A stretch of DNA of 64,000 bases from Melioribacter sp051488665. Its GTDB lineage: Bacteria > Bacteroidota > Ignavibacteria > Ignavibacteriales > Melioribacteraceae. The stretch lies in contig NZ_JBPSEG010000005.1 of assembly GCF_051488665.1 (NCBI RefSeq), positions 62,001 through 126,000 on the forward strand, given 5' to 3'. Of this stretch, positions 17,454 to 26,690 are shown one piece after another (the stretch's first letter is position 1; the number at the start of each line of letters is the position of its first letter). Below the pieces are notes generated by a model, which searched no databases, was not told the origin of the DNA, and saw nothing but the letters and a program-made list of their open reading frames with translations. The position numbers and the translations under genes were made by a program.

Positions 17454-18195
17454 TATTTATCCGATTTATTTTAGGAATATTATTTTTGCATTCTTCAAGA
17501 CACAAAACATATTTGGATATCGCTTCTTTTCTCAAGCCAAAACGGTTCACCAAAGACATTACCCACGAAGGCAACATACGTCCGTATTTTATTTCGAGTA
17601 TAAAATATCCTTCCTTTACTTCTCTCAATGAATCTTCGTCAAAGAGATTATTTACCGAGCTTGTTTCGGCACCTCGTAAGTTCATATCGAAAGTAATTCT
17701 GAGTCCCGATCCGTATTTACACTCGAAAGCTTCCCTTTCGTAGACGACATTAACCGCGGGCTTCATATTTTTTTTCTTAACGCTGTATATAAAATTATTA
17801 GCTGCCATAAGTCGCAATTTATAATCCGCCGAATGATTTTTGATTTTTAACATATCCGGATTAACGAGAAAATCCGCAACTTCGCTGAAAGCGATCGGAA
17901 ATCTTTCCTTGCTAATATATTCCTTGATCTTACTCTTAATTTCGCAATAAACGGTTTTACCGGTATTCATCTGATTATAAGCTCTTATCCTGTACTTACT
18001 CCTTTTTTCGAGACCCGCCGTTTTTTCATAATAAGCGTCGTATTGGTCGTTGTCGAGATAGACGCTTCTTACGGTATAAAATTTATTTTTCATAATTTCC
18101 GAATAATAGTCGTGGTTCATATAATTCAAAACGAACCCTCTCATTTCATCCAGATTTTCTACCGCCACCCAATATTTGTTTTCAATGCGCGACAT
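17446..18195 (-). CDS. VTC-domain (polyphosphate polymerase-like) protein
   Basis: A 249-residue protein of the VTC domain family, part of the CYTH/triphosphate-tunnel superfamily. The tunnel residues are visible: ENKYWV near the start (E-x-K), VRSVYLDNDQYDAYYEK, YRIRAYN, VYCEIKSKIKEYISKERF, and late LEIKYGRMLPSW. In yeast Vtc4 this fold makes polyphosphate from ATP on the cytoplasmic side; bacterial VTC proteins are less well studied and could instead bind a triphosphate or polyphosphate. It has no membrane segment and presumably works with the DUF4956 protein. Its ATG directly follows the HlyD gene stop, with no gap. Confidence 0.86.
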   Translation of the reverse strand: MSRIENKYWVAVENLDEMRGFVLNYMNHDYYSEIMKNKFYTVRSVYLDNDQYDAYYEKTAGLEKRSKYRIRAYNQMNTGKTVYCEIKSKIKEYISKERFPIAFSEVADFLVNPDMLKIKNHSADYKLRLMAANNFIYSVKKKNMKPAVNVVYEREAFECKYGSGLRITFDMNLRGAETSSVNNLFDEDSLREVKEGYFILEIKYGRMLPSWVMSLVNRFGLRKEAISKYVLCLEECKNNIPKINRINND

Positions 18196-19245
18196 TTATT
18201 CGAACAGCCTCCGTAAATATTCTTTCAAGTTTGTTTTTCCCAGAATCAGCTCCACGGGATAGATCGCGCCCGGACTGTATTTGTGATTCGAATTGTCGAA
18301 TGAAAAAGAGCAAAAGATCACATTTTGGTTTTCTATGTATTTGATTTCGGGTTCGGCACTAAGCAATTTTCCGGAAATAACATTGCCGTCATCGAGTTTA
18401 ATATTATATTTTTTTCCTGTTTGCAGATAATCTTTGTCTTTCACTTTTACGGGCGCTCGCAATATAAGAGTGTCTGCATTCAATACTGAAAAGAGTGTGT
18501 CCGAATTAAATCTGTATAGGACAATTCCGTCAAACGGAGCAATCAATTGTAGTTTGTTTTTACTTCTTATTAAATTCTCCAATTCATTCTTTAAGCCCCT
18601 TATTTTCGATTTCATGAAATCGATTAGTTCTTTTTTAGTGCCCGTCATAAGATTCCGTAGTTCATATTCATAAATAGCTTTCTGAATTTTGCTCTGTTCG
18701 AGAGAATATTTATACGATTCATATTCGTCCGATGATATTAAGTCCTTTTTATAGAGCGAATCGGCTCTGTGAAATTGGAGCAGCTGCCGTTCAATAATTT
18801 TTTCGGCGAGGCGGATTTTATTTCGCGCGGCTTCAATTACTTGAGATTTTTCTCCTGTTTTATATACTTCAAGCTCGGACACAGCGTTCGAGAGGTCGGC
18901 TTCAAGTTTTATTATCTCATGTTGAAGCCGGTCTGAACAGACAGACATCAGAGTATCTCCCGAATTGATTTTGTCCGAATAAACGGGAAGGGAAGTGATT
19001 TCGATATTGTCCCCTCGTTCAGGAACGAAAGAAAACAGTCCGGGGGTTTTTCCGAAACAATAATGTCTGGCTTCCAGTTCGCCGTTGTCGTATAATATCA
19101 CATCGAGGGATTCATAAGGCGCGATTTTCGCAATCGTTTGCAACCGCAGGTCAAAAGTTACCACTAAATTAATTATCAACAATATAACCAGGGCGGTTAT
19201 CAGTACAGCCGCAAGCGACGTATATTTTTTCTTTCTGTAGATCAT
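18196..19245 (-). CDS. HlyD/RND-type membrane fusion (adaptor) protein
   Basis: A 349-residue periplasmic adaptor with one membrane anchor at ~10-31. The hairpin of two long helices runs from about 120 to 240 (rich in Glu, Lys, Ser and Leu), flanked by lipoyl-like half motifs; the second is LQLIAPFDGIVLYRFNSD. The C-terminal part is a beta-barrel domain (~245-349). No cognate ABC/RND pump or TolC gene is next to it; in its place VTC and DUF4956 genes follow without gaps. It may link those inner-membrane proteins to an outer-membrane channel, or the pump may be coded elsewhere. The N-terminal start at ATG 19245 puts a positive RKKK before the anchor. Confidence 0.82.
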   Translation of the reverse strand: MIYRKKKYTSLAAVLITALVILLIINLVVTFDLRLQTIAKIAPYESLDVILYDNGELEARHYCFGKTPGLFSFVPERGDNIEITSLPVYSDKINSGDTLMSVCSDRLQHEIIKLEADLSNAVSELEVYKTGEKSQVIEAARNKIRLAEKIIERQLLQFHRADSLYKKDLISSDEYESYKYSLEQSKIQKAIYEYELRNLMTGTKKELIDFMKSKIRGLKNELENLIRSKNKLQLIAPFDGIVLYRFNSDTLFSVLNADTLILRAPVKVKDKDYLQTGKKYNIKLDDGNVISGKLLSAEPEIKYIENQNVIFCSFSFDNSNHKYSPGAIYPVELILGKTNLKEYLRRLFE

Positions 19246-19335
19246 AAATTTAACAATTTATTAACATTAGACTTTTTAGAGTTCTTTATTATTTCATTTT
19301 ATTGCAAATTTCTTTGTTATTTATTGACGCCCTCG

Positions 19336-21279
19336 TTATTTAATCAGAGTCATCTTCCCGTTCAGGATTTTTTCTCCGGTGTGAAGGCTATAGATATAAA
19401 CGCCGGATGCTAAATTTTCGCCGTTGAAACTGTACTCGTGATATCCCGCAGACAAATTTTCATTTTGTAATATCGAGGCAACTTCCCTTCCCAAAATATC
19501 GTAAACTTTTAAAGATACGGTTTCATTACGCGGCAGACTAAACGAAATATTTGTCGCCGGATTAAACGGATTCGGGAAATTCTGGTAAAGGCGATATTCA
19601 TGATTTACAGGCTCCGGACCTTCGACCGATACAATATTACTTCCCGGCTCAATCAATATAAATTGTACAGAACGCGCGGGCGATTCAACTTTTATTTCAT
19701 CTTCCACTTCATAAGCCAGAGCCGGTATTTCATCAAGTACGGCTAGAGGACCCTGCGCTTTGTCCGTAGGTCCGTATTCATTATTGACATAAACATATTG
19801 TGAAAAATCGCCGTTGTCCGTTCCCCCCGTCAGCGAATAGACATAATATTTATTGCCCACTCCGTACTCGGCGGGATATATCTTAACTGTTTGCGCTGCA
19901 GTCGATTTGTTTACTATAACCATTCCTACGTGTCCGGAAGCGAAAGAAGAAGAGTAAGCCAAAACCTGCGAATTACCTTTCACTTCCGTTTTAATCGAAT
20001 GGTCTCCTACGAATTTTTGCAAGAAATAGATGTAATAAAAATCGGGACGCGGATTCCACGCCGGAATACTTTGATTATCGCCGCGGTAGAACATACCGTC
20101 GCTTTTCCAATTTGCAAGCAGCCATCGAGCAGACATGCCGAAATTATATTTAATCAGCTCATTAAAAAGTATTACCGATTGCATACCGTTAATGATTGAT
20201 GTTTTCGGCAAATCCGGCTCGCCTCCCGTGCTGTTCATATTATATTCCGTTAAAGCGACCGGTTTCAAAGGCGCATTTTTTGCCGATATATCTTTCAATA
20301 TAAATTCGATATTTTTCTTTACCTCGCTGGAAGCGACGTCGAGCAAAGATAAAGATTTTGCATTTTTCGTCTGTCCGAAATAATTATGAATAACATAAAA
20401 ATCCGCGGCGTCGGCGCCTTCTTTGAAAAATCCCGCGTTCCAGGCTCTGTCGACCGGATTCCAACTGTTTGTGCCGTCGAAATGAAGTATCTGTCCTCCG
20501 ATATAAATTTCGGCACCGATTTCTGCGGCAGCGGCTTTCATCGAATCGACAAATATCTTAAAATGTTTTCCGTATAACTCGCCCGAAATGATTTCCGGCT
20601 GACCGTCTTTATTTAGGGCGGTGTCGATTTTCCACCCGGCTTCCCAGGGACCGCCGTTTTCGTTTCCGATTTCCCAAAATTTTGTGCGTCCTGCATCATA
20701 GCGCACCCAATCGGCTGCAAGATGAGCCGCTTCGGCTACCGGGTCGTCTCCCGTTCCGTAACGCGCATAGCCGTAGTTTATTGTAATCAAACCTTGAGCG
20801 GAAACTTCTTCTCTTAATCGATAATAATTATCGACTGTGGTAGGCCAATTACTTTTTTCTGGTTGCGGTCTAAACTCCACCCATTTATTTTGTGTTCCGT
20901 CCCATACGGTCGGAGGAACATCCTTGGGAATGCCATTCCAGAAAAAGATATCTGACCAGCTTCCGCCGGGATAACGAATTAACGTCGGAGCCAGTTTTTT
21001 TACATGATTAACAAAAACCGGGTCGTAAATCGGATCGTTGCCTATCCAGACCGCCAATGCATTTCCGAAGATATATCCGGATATTTTACCGATTGTGTCC
21101 GCCATTGCAATTGTAACAGCCACATCAGCCGGTTTATCCGGTTTAACCGCATCGATATATTCGGGGACGACTGCTTCTTTAGGTTCGAAATCGATCAGGA
21201 AACAATTAGTATCCGATTGCGCAATTACAGGCATAACAGCCGCCGTTAACAATATGGCAATTATTAAGAATTTCTTCAT
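19336..21279 (-). CDS. Secreted clan GH-A glycoside hydrolase with type IX sorting domain
   Basis: A 647-residue secreted hydrolase: signal peptide (1-20, ending VIAQ), a (beta/alpha)8 catalytic domain with the acid/base Glu207 in FWEIGNENGGPWE and the probable nucleophile Glu345 in VALTEYNMNS, a beta-sandwich region (~400-555), and a C-terminal sorting domain that begins YQNFPNPFNPATNISFSLP and ends GVYIYSLHTGEKILNGKM. The active-site pattern fits arabinofuranosidase-like (GH51/GH39) or endoglucanase-like (GH44) enzymes; I cannot choose between them. The tail predicts export through the outer membrane by a type IX system. It is the last gene of the GH31-GH2-GH operon, with a strong ribosome site 11 bases after the GH2 gene. 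Confidence 0.82.
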   Translation of the reverse strand: MKKFLIIAILLTAAVMPVIAQSDTNCFLIDFEPKEAVVPEYIDAVKPDKPADVAVTIAMADTIGKISGYIFGNALAVWIGNDPIYDPVFVNHVKKLAPTLIRYPGGSWSDIFFWNGIPKDVPPTVWDGTQNKWVEFRPQPEKSNWPTTVDNYYRLREEVSAQGLITINYGYARYGTGDDPVAEAAHLAADWVRYDAGRTKFWEIGNENGGPWEAGWKIDTALNKDGQPEIISGELYGKHFKIFVDSMKAAAAEIGAEIYIGGQILHFDGTNSWNPVDRAWNAGFFKEGADAADFYVIHNYFGQTKNAKSLSLLDVASSEVKKNIEFILKDISAKNAPLKPVALTEYNMNSTGGEPDLPKTSIINGMQSVILFNELIKYNFGMSARWLLANWKSDGMFYRGDNQSIPAWNPRPDFYYIYFLQKFVGDHSIKTEVKGNSQVLAYSSSFASGHVGMVIVNKSTAAQTVKIYPAEYGVGNKYYVYSLTGGTDNGDFSQYVYVNNEYGPTDKAQGPLAVLDEIPALAYEVEDEIKVESPARSVQFILIEPGSNIVSVEGPEPVNHEYRLYQNFPNPFNPATNISFSLPRNETVSLKVYDILGREVASILQNENLSAGYHEYSFNGENLASGVYIYSLHTGEKILNGKMTLIK

Positions 21280-21290
21280 ACCCTCGCCCC

Positions 21291-23711
21291 TTATTTCGTA
21301 TAAATAATAATTTCGGACGGAATTAGATTTTCAGCGACAGCTTTCAATTTTATCTCCCCGTAATTTTTATCCGATTGAATAATTACCAGACACATGCCGT
21401 TGAATGTCCTTCTGTAATTTGCCTTAAACGGTTCATGACTTGTTTGCAGACCGTTATCCACGCCCACAATTTTTCCGGGACCATCAATTTCAAATTCGAC
21501 ATAGTAATCCGCATCCGGAATCAAATTTCCCTTTTCATCCAGTACTTTCACGGTTACAAAAGAGAGGTCTTTGCCGTCCGCCCTTATTACATTCCGGTCG
21601 GCTTCCAATCTCAGTTTATAAGGTTCGCCTGCTGTGTAATTTTTTTTCACAAGCGCAACGCCCGGCGACGCGCCTACAGCTTTCAACGTTCCTTTTTCAA
21701 ATTTCAAAGGCCAGATTAATCTCATATTTTCGTCGGATTTGATTTTTTTCCCAATCGGTTTGCCGTTCAAAAAGAGTTCCGCTTCCGATAAATTTGTATA
21801 AGTCCATACATCAACCGGATCGCCGTTATTCCAATTCCAATGCGGAAAAAGATGCAGCATTTTATTATCCGTCCATTCGCTCTGGTAAAAGTAGTAAGAA
21901 TCTTTAGGGAAACCTGCTAAATCGACAACTCCGAAATAAGAACTCCTCGAAGGCCAGCCGTAGGGCGTGGGTTCTCCCAGATAATCTAAGCCCGTCCAGA
22001 TAAACATACCGGATACAAAATCAAACTTCTTAACAATTTTCCACGTGTCGATATGCGTCGAGCCCCAGGGCGCTCTGCAATTGTCGTATGCCGAGCAGGT
22101 ATTGTCCGGATTGCCGTCGTGGAAAGGTTTATCCCATCTTTCCGGCCAGATTCTTATACTGTCCGATGGCATATCGTAATGCCCGCGCGTAGCCAAAGCT
22201 GAATTAGTTTCGGTGGCAATGAATTTTTGACCGGGAAATTTAGCCGGGAAATCCGGATATTCTTCGTGGTGATAATTAAAACCGATAATATCAAGGGCTC
22301 CGCTTAGGAATAACGGATTGTCGGGAGACGTGCCGTTGCACGCCGCGGTTACGGGGCGCGTGGTATCCAGATTTTTTACAATCGAAACAAGCTCTCGCGT
22401 AATTTTGATGCCCAGCGAATCTTCCTTGTCCCATTGTTCGAGAACTTCGTTTCCTATACTCCATAATATGATACTCGGATGATTCCTGTCTCTCAAGATC
22501 ATATCCTCAAGGTCTTTCTTGTGCCATTCGTCCCAGTAGAGAGCATAATCAAATTCGCTTTTTTTCTTTTTCCACATATCGAAGGCTTCGTCCATAACAA
22601 GAAAACCCATACTGTCGCACAAATCGAGCAGTTCGGGTGCGGGCGGATTGTGCGACGTTCTTATTGCATTAACTCCCATTCTTTTGAGAATTTCGAGTTG
22701 TCTTTCGACAGCCCGTTTGTTCACGGCTGCGCCGAGAGCTCCCAAATCGTGATGATTGCATACGCCTTTTATTTTAATATGCTCTCCGTTGAGAAAGAAT
22801 CCTCCTGCGGCGTCAAAATTAATCGTTCTTATTCCGAACGGAGTAATATAATCGTCCTGAATTTTACCGTCTTCGTATATTGCCGTATACGCTTTGTACA
22901 AATACGGATTTTCTATCGACCAGAGTTTCGGTTTTTCTACGTTGAATTTCTGTATAACTTTTTTATTTCCGCCGGCAGGAATTTCCGCCTTCGTTTCCGA
23001 TGCGGCAATTTGTTTCATGCCGGCGTCATAAATTACGGTTTTTACATTTACCGAAGCATCTTTTTTATTAGCATTACGAAGAGTAATTTCAAGATTAACT
23101 TCCGAAACGGAATCGGATATAAGCGGCGTTGTTATGTATGTTCCCCATGTATCGACATAAACGGGATTCGTAACAATCAGACGCACGTTGCGATAGATGC
23201 CGGAACCGCTGTACCATCTGGAATTGGGCTGCTTCGAATTGTCGACTTTTACCGCAATAAGATTTTTATCTCCGTACTTAAGATAATCTGTTAATTCATA
23301 CCTGAATGAGATATAGCCGTTCGGTCTGTTGCCCAGATAAACGCCGTTAATCCATACCCGGCTGTTCATATAAATTCCGTCGAATTCGATAAAAATGCGT
23401 TTACCCGAATAAGAAGAAGGCACGCTAAATTCTTTTCTGTACCAACCGACGCCTCCGGGCAAAGCTCCGCCTCCGACAGTGGCGGGATTATTTTCGTCGA
23501 ACTTTCCTTCAATGCTCCAATCGTGAGGCAGATTTAATCTGCGCCACTGCGAATCGTTGAGAGACGGGTCGTTCCCGTTTGTTATGTCGCCTAAATGAAA
23601 TTTCCAGCCTTCGCAAAAATTTTCGACTTTTCTAATTTCCAAAGACTGACCGGAAATCGCATTCGCTATAAAACTCAATACGATAAAAACTTTGACGATT
23701 CCTAATTTCAT
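21291..23711 (-). CDS. Glycoside hydrolase family 2, probable beta-galactosidase
   Basis: An 806-residue GH2 enzyme with signal peptide (1-21, ending SGQ). Domains in order: jelly-roll sugar-binding domain (~30-185, WYRKEF and WYSGSGIYRNV), immunoglobulin-like domain (~190-295), TIM barrel with acid/base Glu422 in LWSIGNEVLE and nucleophile Glu501 in IATETNSAL, then a DUF4982-type domain and a further Ig-like domain (VDNGLQTSHEPFK). This architecture is that of Bacteroidetes-type exo-beta-galactosidases, and fits removal of galactose from xyloglucan side chains next to the GH31 gene. It lies 10 bases after GH31 and 11 before the GH-A enzyme. Substrate is inferred from neighbours. Confidence 0.88.
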   Translation of the reverse strand: MKLGIVKVFIVLSFIANAISGQSLEIRKVENFCEGWKFHLGDITNGNDPSLNDSQWRRLNLPHDWSIEGKFDENNPATVGGGALPGGVGWYRKEFSVPSSYSGKRIFIEFDGIYMNSRVWINGVYLGNRPNGYISFRYELTDYLKYGDKNLIAVKVDNSKQPNSRWYSGSGIYRNVRLIVTNPVYVDTWGTYITTPLISDSVSEVNLEITLRNANKKDASVNVKTVIYDAGMKQIAASETKAEIPAGGNKKVIQKFNVEKPKLWSIENPYLYKAYTAIYEDGKIQDDYITPFGIRTINFDAAGGFFLNGEHIKIKGVCNHHDLGALGAAVNKRAVERQLEILKRMGVNAIRTSHNPPAPELLDLCDSMGFLVMDEAFDMWKKKKSEFDYALYWDEWHKKDLEDMILRDRNHPSIILWSIGNEVLEQWDKEDSLGIKITRELVSIVKNLDTTRPVTAACNGTSPDNPLFLSGALDIIGFNYHHEEYPDFPAKFPGQKFIATETNSALATRGHYDMPSDSIRIWPERWDKPFHDGNPDNTCSAYDNCRAPWGSTHIDTWKIVKKFDFVSGMFIWTGLDYLGEPTPYGWPSRSSYFGVVDLAGFPKDSYYFYQSEWTDNKMLHLFPHWNWNNGDPVDVWTYTNLSEAELFLNGKPIGKKIKSDENMRLIWPLKFEKGTLKAVGASPGVALVKKNYTAGEPYKLRLEADRNVIRADGKDLSFVTVKVLDEKGNLIPDADYYVEFEIDGPGKIVGVDNGLQTSHEPFKANYRRTFNGMCLVIIQSDKNYGEIKLKAVAENLIPSEIIIYTK

Positions 23712-23721
23712 TATGATCCTC

Positions 23722-26547
23722 TTACAATTTTATTTTAACTTCTTTGCCGTTATAATTGACGACGCGGTCAGGCTTGATATTAAATTCAAACGGTCTCGGC
23801 GAATCGGAGTTTATAAAAACGATATTGATTATTCTTTCGGAAAGCATTCCGGGGAATTCGCCTTTTCTTTCGCCAATGACCAGTTCTTTGTCGGTTTCGT
23901 CATATTTGAATTCGATGGTCGAATAAAGTCCTTTTTCGTAATTATAATTCGTTCCTTCGTCTTCATACAAAACGAAAGAAGCATCTCCGCCGGCATAAAC
24001 AAATAACGTAAGAGTGTCGGCTTGTTTTTGACCGGTATATTGAATTCCCGGGCCAATAGGAATAATGGAACCCGCTTTGACGAATAACGGAATACGTTCG
24101 TAAGGAGCGTCCGCCGCAATCGATTTGCCTCCGGTATATTTTTTACCGGTATAGAAATCGTACCAGTCGGCTCCCGCCGGTAAATAAACTTTTCTGGAGC
24201 GAGCTTTGAAATCGGTAACGGGATTAACCAAAAATGCGGGACCAAACATATACTGATCGGAAATATTAAATACGTTTTTATCGTCAGGGAAGTCGAGAAT
24301 CAAAGCGCGCATTATAGTGTAATCTTCAAATGTTACCATGCCTGCAAGAGAATAGATATAAGGCATTAATCTGTAACGCAATTTATCGTAATAAACCATC
24401 GATTCGTATGCGGGATGACCTTCCGGAGAAATATTAAAAATTTCTCTGTACGGGAATTGCCCGTGAGAACGAAAGAGCGGACAGAAAGCGCCGAACTGGA
24501 ACCAGCGCGTATTTAGTTCACGCCATTCTTCCAAATCTTTTCCGGAAGGATTTTCGTATCTCGGTTCGACGGCAAAACCTCCTATATCAGTAGTCCAATA
24601 AGGAATGCCCGATAAACTGAAATTGAGACCGGCGGGAATTTGAACCTTAAAGTCATACCATCTGGCTGCAACGTCTCCGCTCCACGTAGCCGCGCTGTAT
24701 TTCTGTTGACCTGCAAATGCTGACCTTGTGAGTATAAACACTCTTTTATCGGGATTCGATAATCTCTGTCCTTCGTAAACCGCTTTCGAATTCAGTAGGG
24801 AGTAAGTATTCCTGTAACGAGCCGGAGTTCCGAGCGCGGTCGGCCCCATTCTTCTGAGCGTTTCTTCGGGCGAAAGGTTAGAATGGATGTCCGGTTCGGT
24901 TGCGTCGAGCCACCAGGCATCAATTCCTTTTGAGAACAATTTATTTTCAATTTGCTTCCAATACAATTTTCGGGCGCCTTCGCTGTACGGATCGTAAAAA
25001 GTAGAAACGTATCCCGGTCCGACCCAATCCTTTTCGCCTACATCAACGTTTCTCATATAAAGCCATCCGTTCTTTTTGAATTCTTCAAAATGAGCTGTGC
25101 CCACGTAAAATTTAGGCCACACCGAAATCATTATATGAGCGTTGAGGCTGTCGTGTAATTCTTTTATCATTCCTTCAGGGTCGGGAAAGCGCGACGGGTC
25201 AAAATCGTGATTTCCCCAGTCGTCTTCTTTCCAATAGAACCAATCCTGAACTATATTATCAATCGGAATTTTTCTTTTACGATATTCTCTTACAACCTCG
25301 AGGAGTTCGTCTTGCGTTTTGTACCTTTCCCTGCACTGCCAGAAACCCATCGCCCATTTGGGCATCACGGGAGCTTTTCCGGTTAAATACCGGTAGCCTT
25401 TAATAACTTCGTCGAGGTTATTGCCGTAAACAAAGTAATAATCGATTTGGTCTGCGACCTCCGAATGGAGAGAAATAATACCGTCATAATTTTCGCCGGA
25501 TGGGGGCAAGGCTTTCAGTCCGATATATCCGCCCGAATGAATCCACTCGATTTTAATTTTTTTTCTTTCGCCTTTCTTCAGATCCAATTTTATAATGTGA
25601 GTCCACGGAAGCCAGTTTTGCCTCCAGGAATCGACAACAAGCGAGTCGCCGACCCACATTTTAGTATATCCCGAGCAATAGAGCCGCAGTTTATGAAGAC
25701 CCTCTTTATTGCTTTTTAGAAAACCTTCCCATCTTACGGATTTAACCTTTTCGAAACCGTCCGGGAAGGGATCGTTTTTGTCGATATATTCGTGTTCAAT
25801 TCTTTCTTCCGGTCTTTTGATCAGAAGTTTTTGGAAATTTTCATCTTCAAAATATTCCGCCGTCAAGCCTCCGGAATTACCTTCTTTAGTAAACAATTCA
25901 AAAGTTTTATTAAGCGAGATATAATCCCTGTAATCACCGAATTTCGTACGGGAATAGTTATCCCACAAAATGCCGTAGTTTTTGGAAGAAACCATAAAAG
26001 GTATAATATCGACAATATTATACTGCCATAAATCGACGTCTTCGCCTCTATAGTTCATAATTCCGTTTTGGTGAGCTCCGAAGCCATAGAAAGCCTCGCC
26101 GGGCGAAGCCAGGAAAGTCTGGAGGATTCGGTAGGCGTTTTCGCCCATAATATTTGTGTCCGCGAAAGTCCTGCAAACGTTTTCAGGCTCCTGCAAAATA
26201 ATATGACCATCCCTGTCATAAAAAGAAATCCTCTCGGTCGATTTATCGATTCTGACTTTTAGCGCAGACGACGTCATCAAAATATAATCGCCTTTGTCCT
26301 CGGTTTTGAAATTGCCGGAAGGTTTCACGCTTTCGTCGATAATCAAACTTTTCCTGAACGAAAACTGATCTCCTGGCGAAGCCGAAACGTGTACAATATA
26401 ATCATTGATGAATTCGACTTTTAAAAGTTTTGTATCGGAACCGCTGCCGGTCTTCAATTGAAACGAATTATTATTTCCGGTTTGAGCCGAAGCAGCGGCG
26501 GCTAATAATAAAACAAACGCCGCAAAAGCGGATATGGCAAGTCTCAT
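23722..26547 (-). CDS. Glycoside hydrolase family 31 with PA14 insert, probable alpha-xylosidase
   Basis: A 941-residue GH31 enzyme with signal peptide (1-21). The N-terminal beta-sandwich is interrupted by a PA14 domain (~226-350, GGLTAEYFEDENFQ to SGGYIGLKALPP). The barrel carries the nucleophile Asp548 in AWWLDATEPDIH and the acid/base Asp625 in AATWSGDVAARW. The order N-domain/PA14/barrel/C-domains is that of xyloglucan alpha-xylosidases of the Bacteroides xyloglucan locus, and the WWLDATEPD form of the nucleophile motif is typical of the alpha-xylosidase branch. It would remove non-reducing-end xylose from xyloglucan fragments. It is the first gene of the operon; a strong GAGGGG ribosome site precedes ATG 26547, and a palindrome lies upstream at 26618-26633. 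Confidence 0.9.
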   Translation of the reverse strand: MRLAISAFAAFVLLLAAAASAQTGNNNSFQLKTGSGSDTKLLKVEFINDYIVHVSASPGDQFSFRKSLIIDESVKPSGNFKTEDKGDYILMTSSALKVRIDKSTERISFYDRDGHIILQEPENVCRTFADTNIMGENAYRILQTFLASPGEAFYGFGAHQNGIMNYRGEDVDLWQYNIVDIIPFMVSSKNYGILWDNYSRTKFGDYRDYISLNKTFELFTKEGNSGGLTAEYFEDENFQKLLIKRPEERIEHEYIDKNDPFPDGFEKVKSVRWEGFLKSNKEGLHKLRLYCSGYTKMWVGDSLVVDSWRQNWLPWTHIIKLDLKKGERKKIKIEWIHSGGYIGLKALPPSGENYDGIISLHSEVADQIDYYFVYGNNLDEVIKGYRYLTGKAPVMPKWAMGFWQCRERYKTQDELLEVVREYRKRKIPIDNIVQDWFYWKEDDWGNHDFDPSRFPDPEGMIKELHDSLNAHIMISVWPKFYVGTAHFEEFKKNGWLYMRNVDVGEKDWVGPGYVSTFYDPYSEGARKLYWKQIENKLFSKGIDAWWLDATEPDIHSNLSPEETLRRMGPTALGTPARYRNTYSLLNSKAVYEGQRLSNPDKRVFILTRSAFAGQQKYSAATWSGDVAARWYDFKVQIPAGLNFSLSGIPYWTTDIGGFAVEPRYENPSGKDLEEWRELNTRWFQFGAFCPLFRSHGQFPYREIFNISPEGHPAYESMVYYDKLRYRLMPYIYSLAGMVTFEDYTIMRALILDFPDDKNVFNISDQYMFGPAFLVNPVTDFKARSRKVYLPAGADWYDFYTGKKYTGGKSIAADAPYERIPLFVKAGSIIPIGPGIQYTGQKQADTLTLFVYAGGDASFVLYEDEGTNYNYEKGLYSTIEFKYDETDKELVIGERKGEFPGMLSERIINIVFINSDSPRPFEFNIKPDRVVNYNGKEVKIKL

Positions 26548-26567
26548 TTTACCCCTCTTTATTATCC

Positions 26568-26598
26568 TTTATTTAATTCGCTAACGAAACAGAAACAA
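26568..26598 (-). promoter_or_regulatory. Weak candidate promoter of the glycosidase operon
   Basis: On the minus strand TTG (26598-26596), 20 bases, TAAATAAA (26575-26568). The spacing is that of the other promoters in the window, but the -7 box keeps only the TA of TAnnTTTG, as would fit a promoter that needs an activator. ATG of the GH31 gene follows at 26547. Confidence 0.25.
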
Positions 26599-26617
26599 TC
26601 AACAGTTCGGTTAAACA

Positions 26618-26633
26618 TGTTACAAAGGTAACA
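26618..26633. promoter_or_regulatory. Palindromic candidate operator upstream of the glycosidase operon
   Basis: A perfect inverted repeat with six-base arms, TGTTAC-aaag-GTAACA, in the 143-base gap between the DUF5989 and GH31 genes, about 70 bases before the GH31 start and 20 bases upstream of the weak promoter. The half-sites are like those of GntR/LacI-type sugar regulators. It is the only clear palindrome in this gap. Confidence 0.4.
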
Positions 26634-26690
26634 CATTAAGAGAAAATAATCGACATTTCACTGAGCGCTTTGACACTTTCCGGTAAGCCG

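Noticed and set aside
22479..23294. A 271-codon open frame on the plus strand
   Set aside because: Antisense to the GH2 gene, which has both catalytic motifs on the other strand.
26548..26690. Terminator or small RNA in the gap between DUF5989 and GH31
   Set aside because: The palindrome there has a 4-base spacer and only six-base arms with no T tract, so it reads as an operator and not as a terminator.
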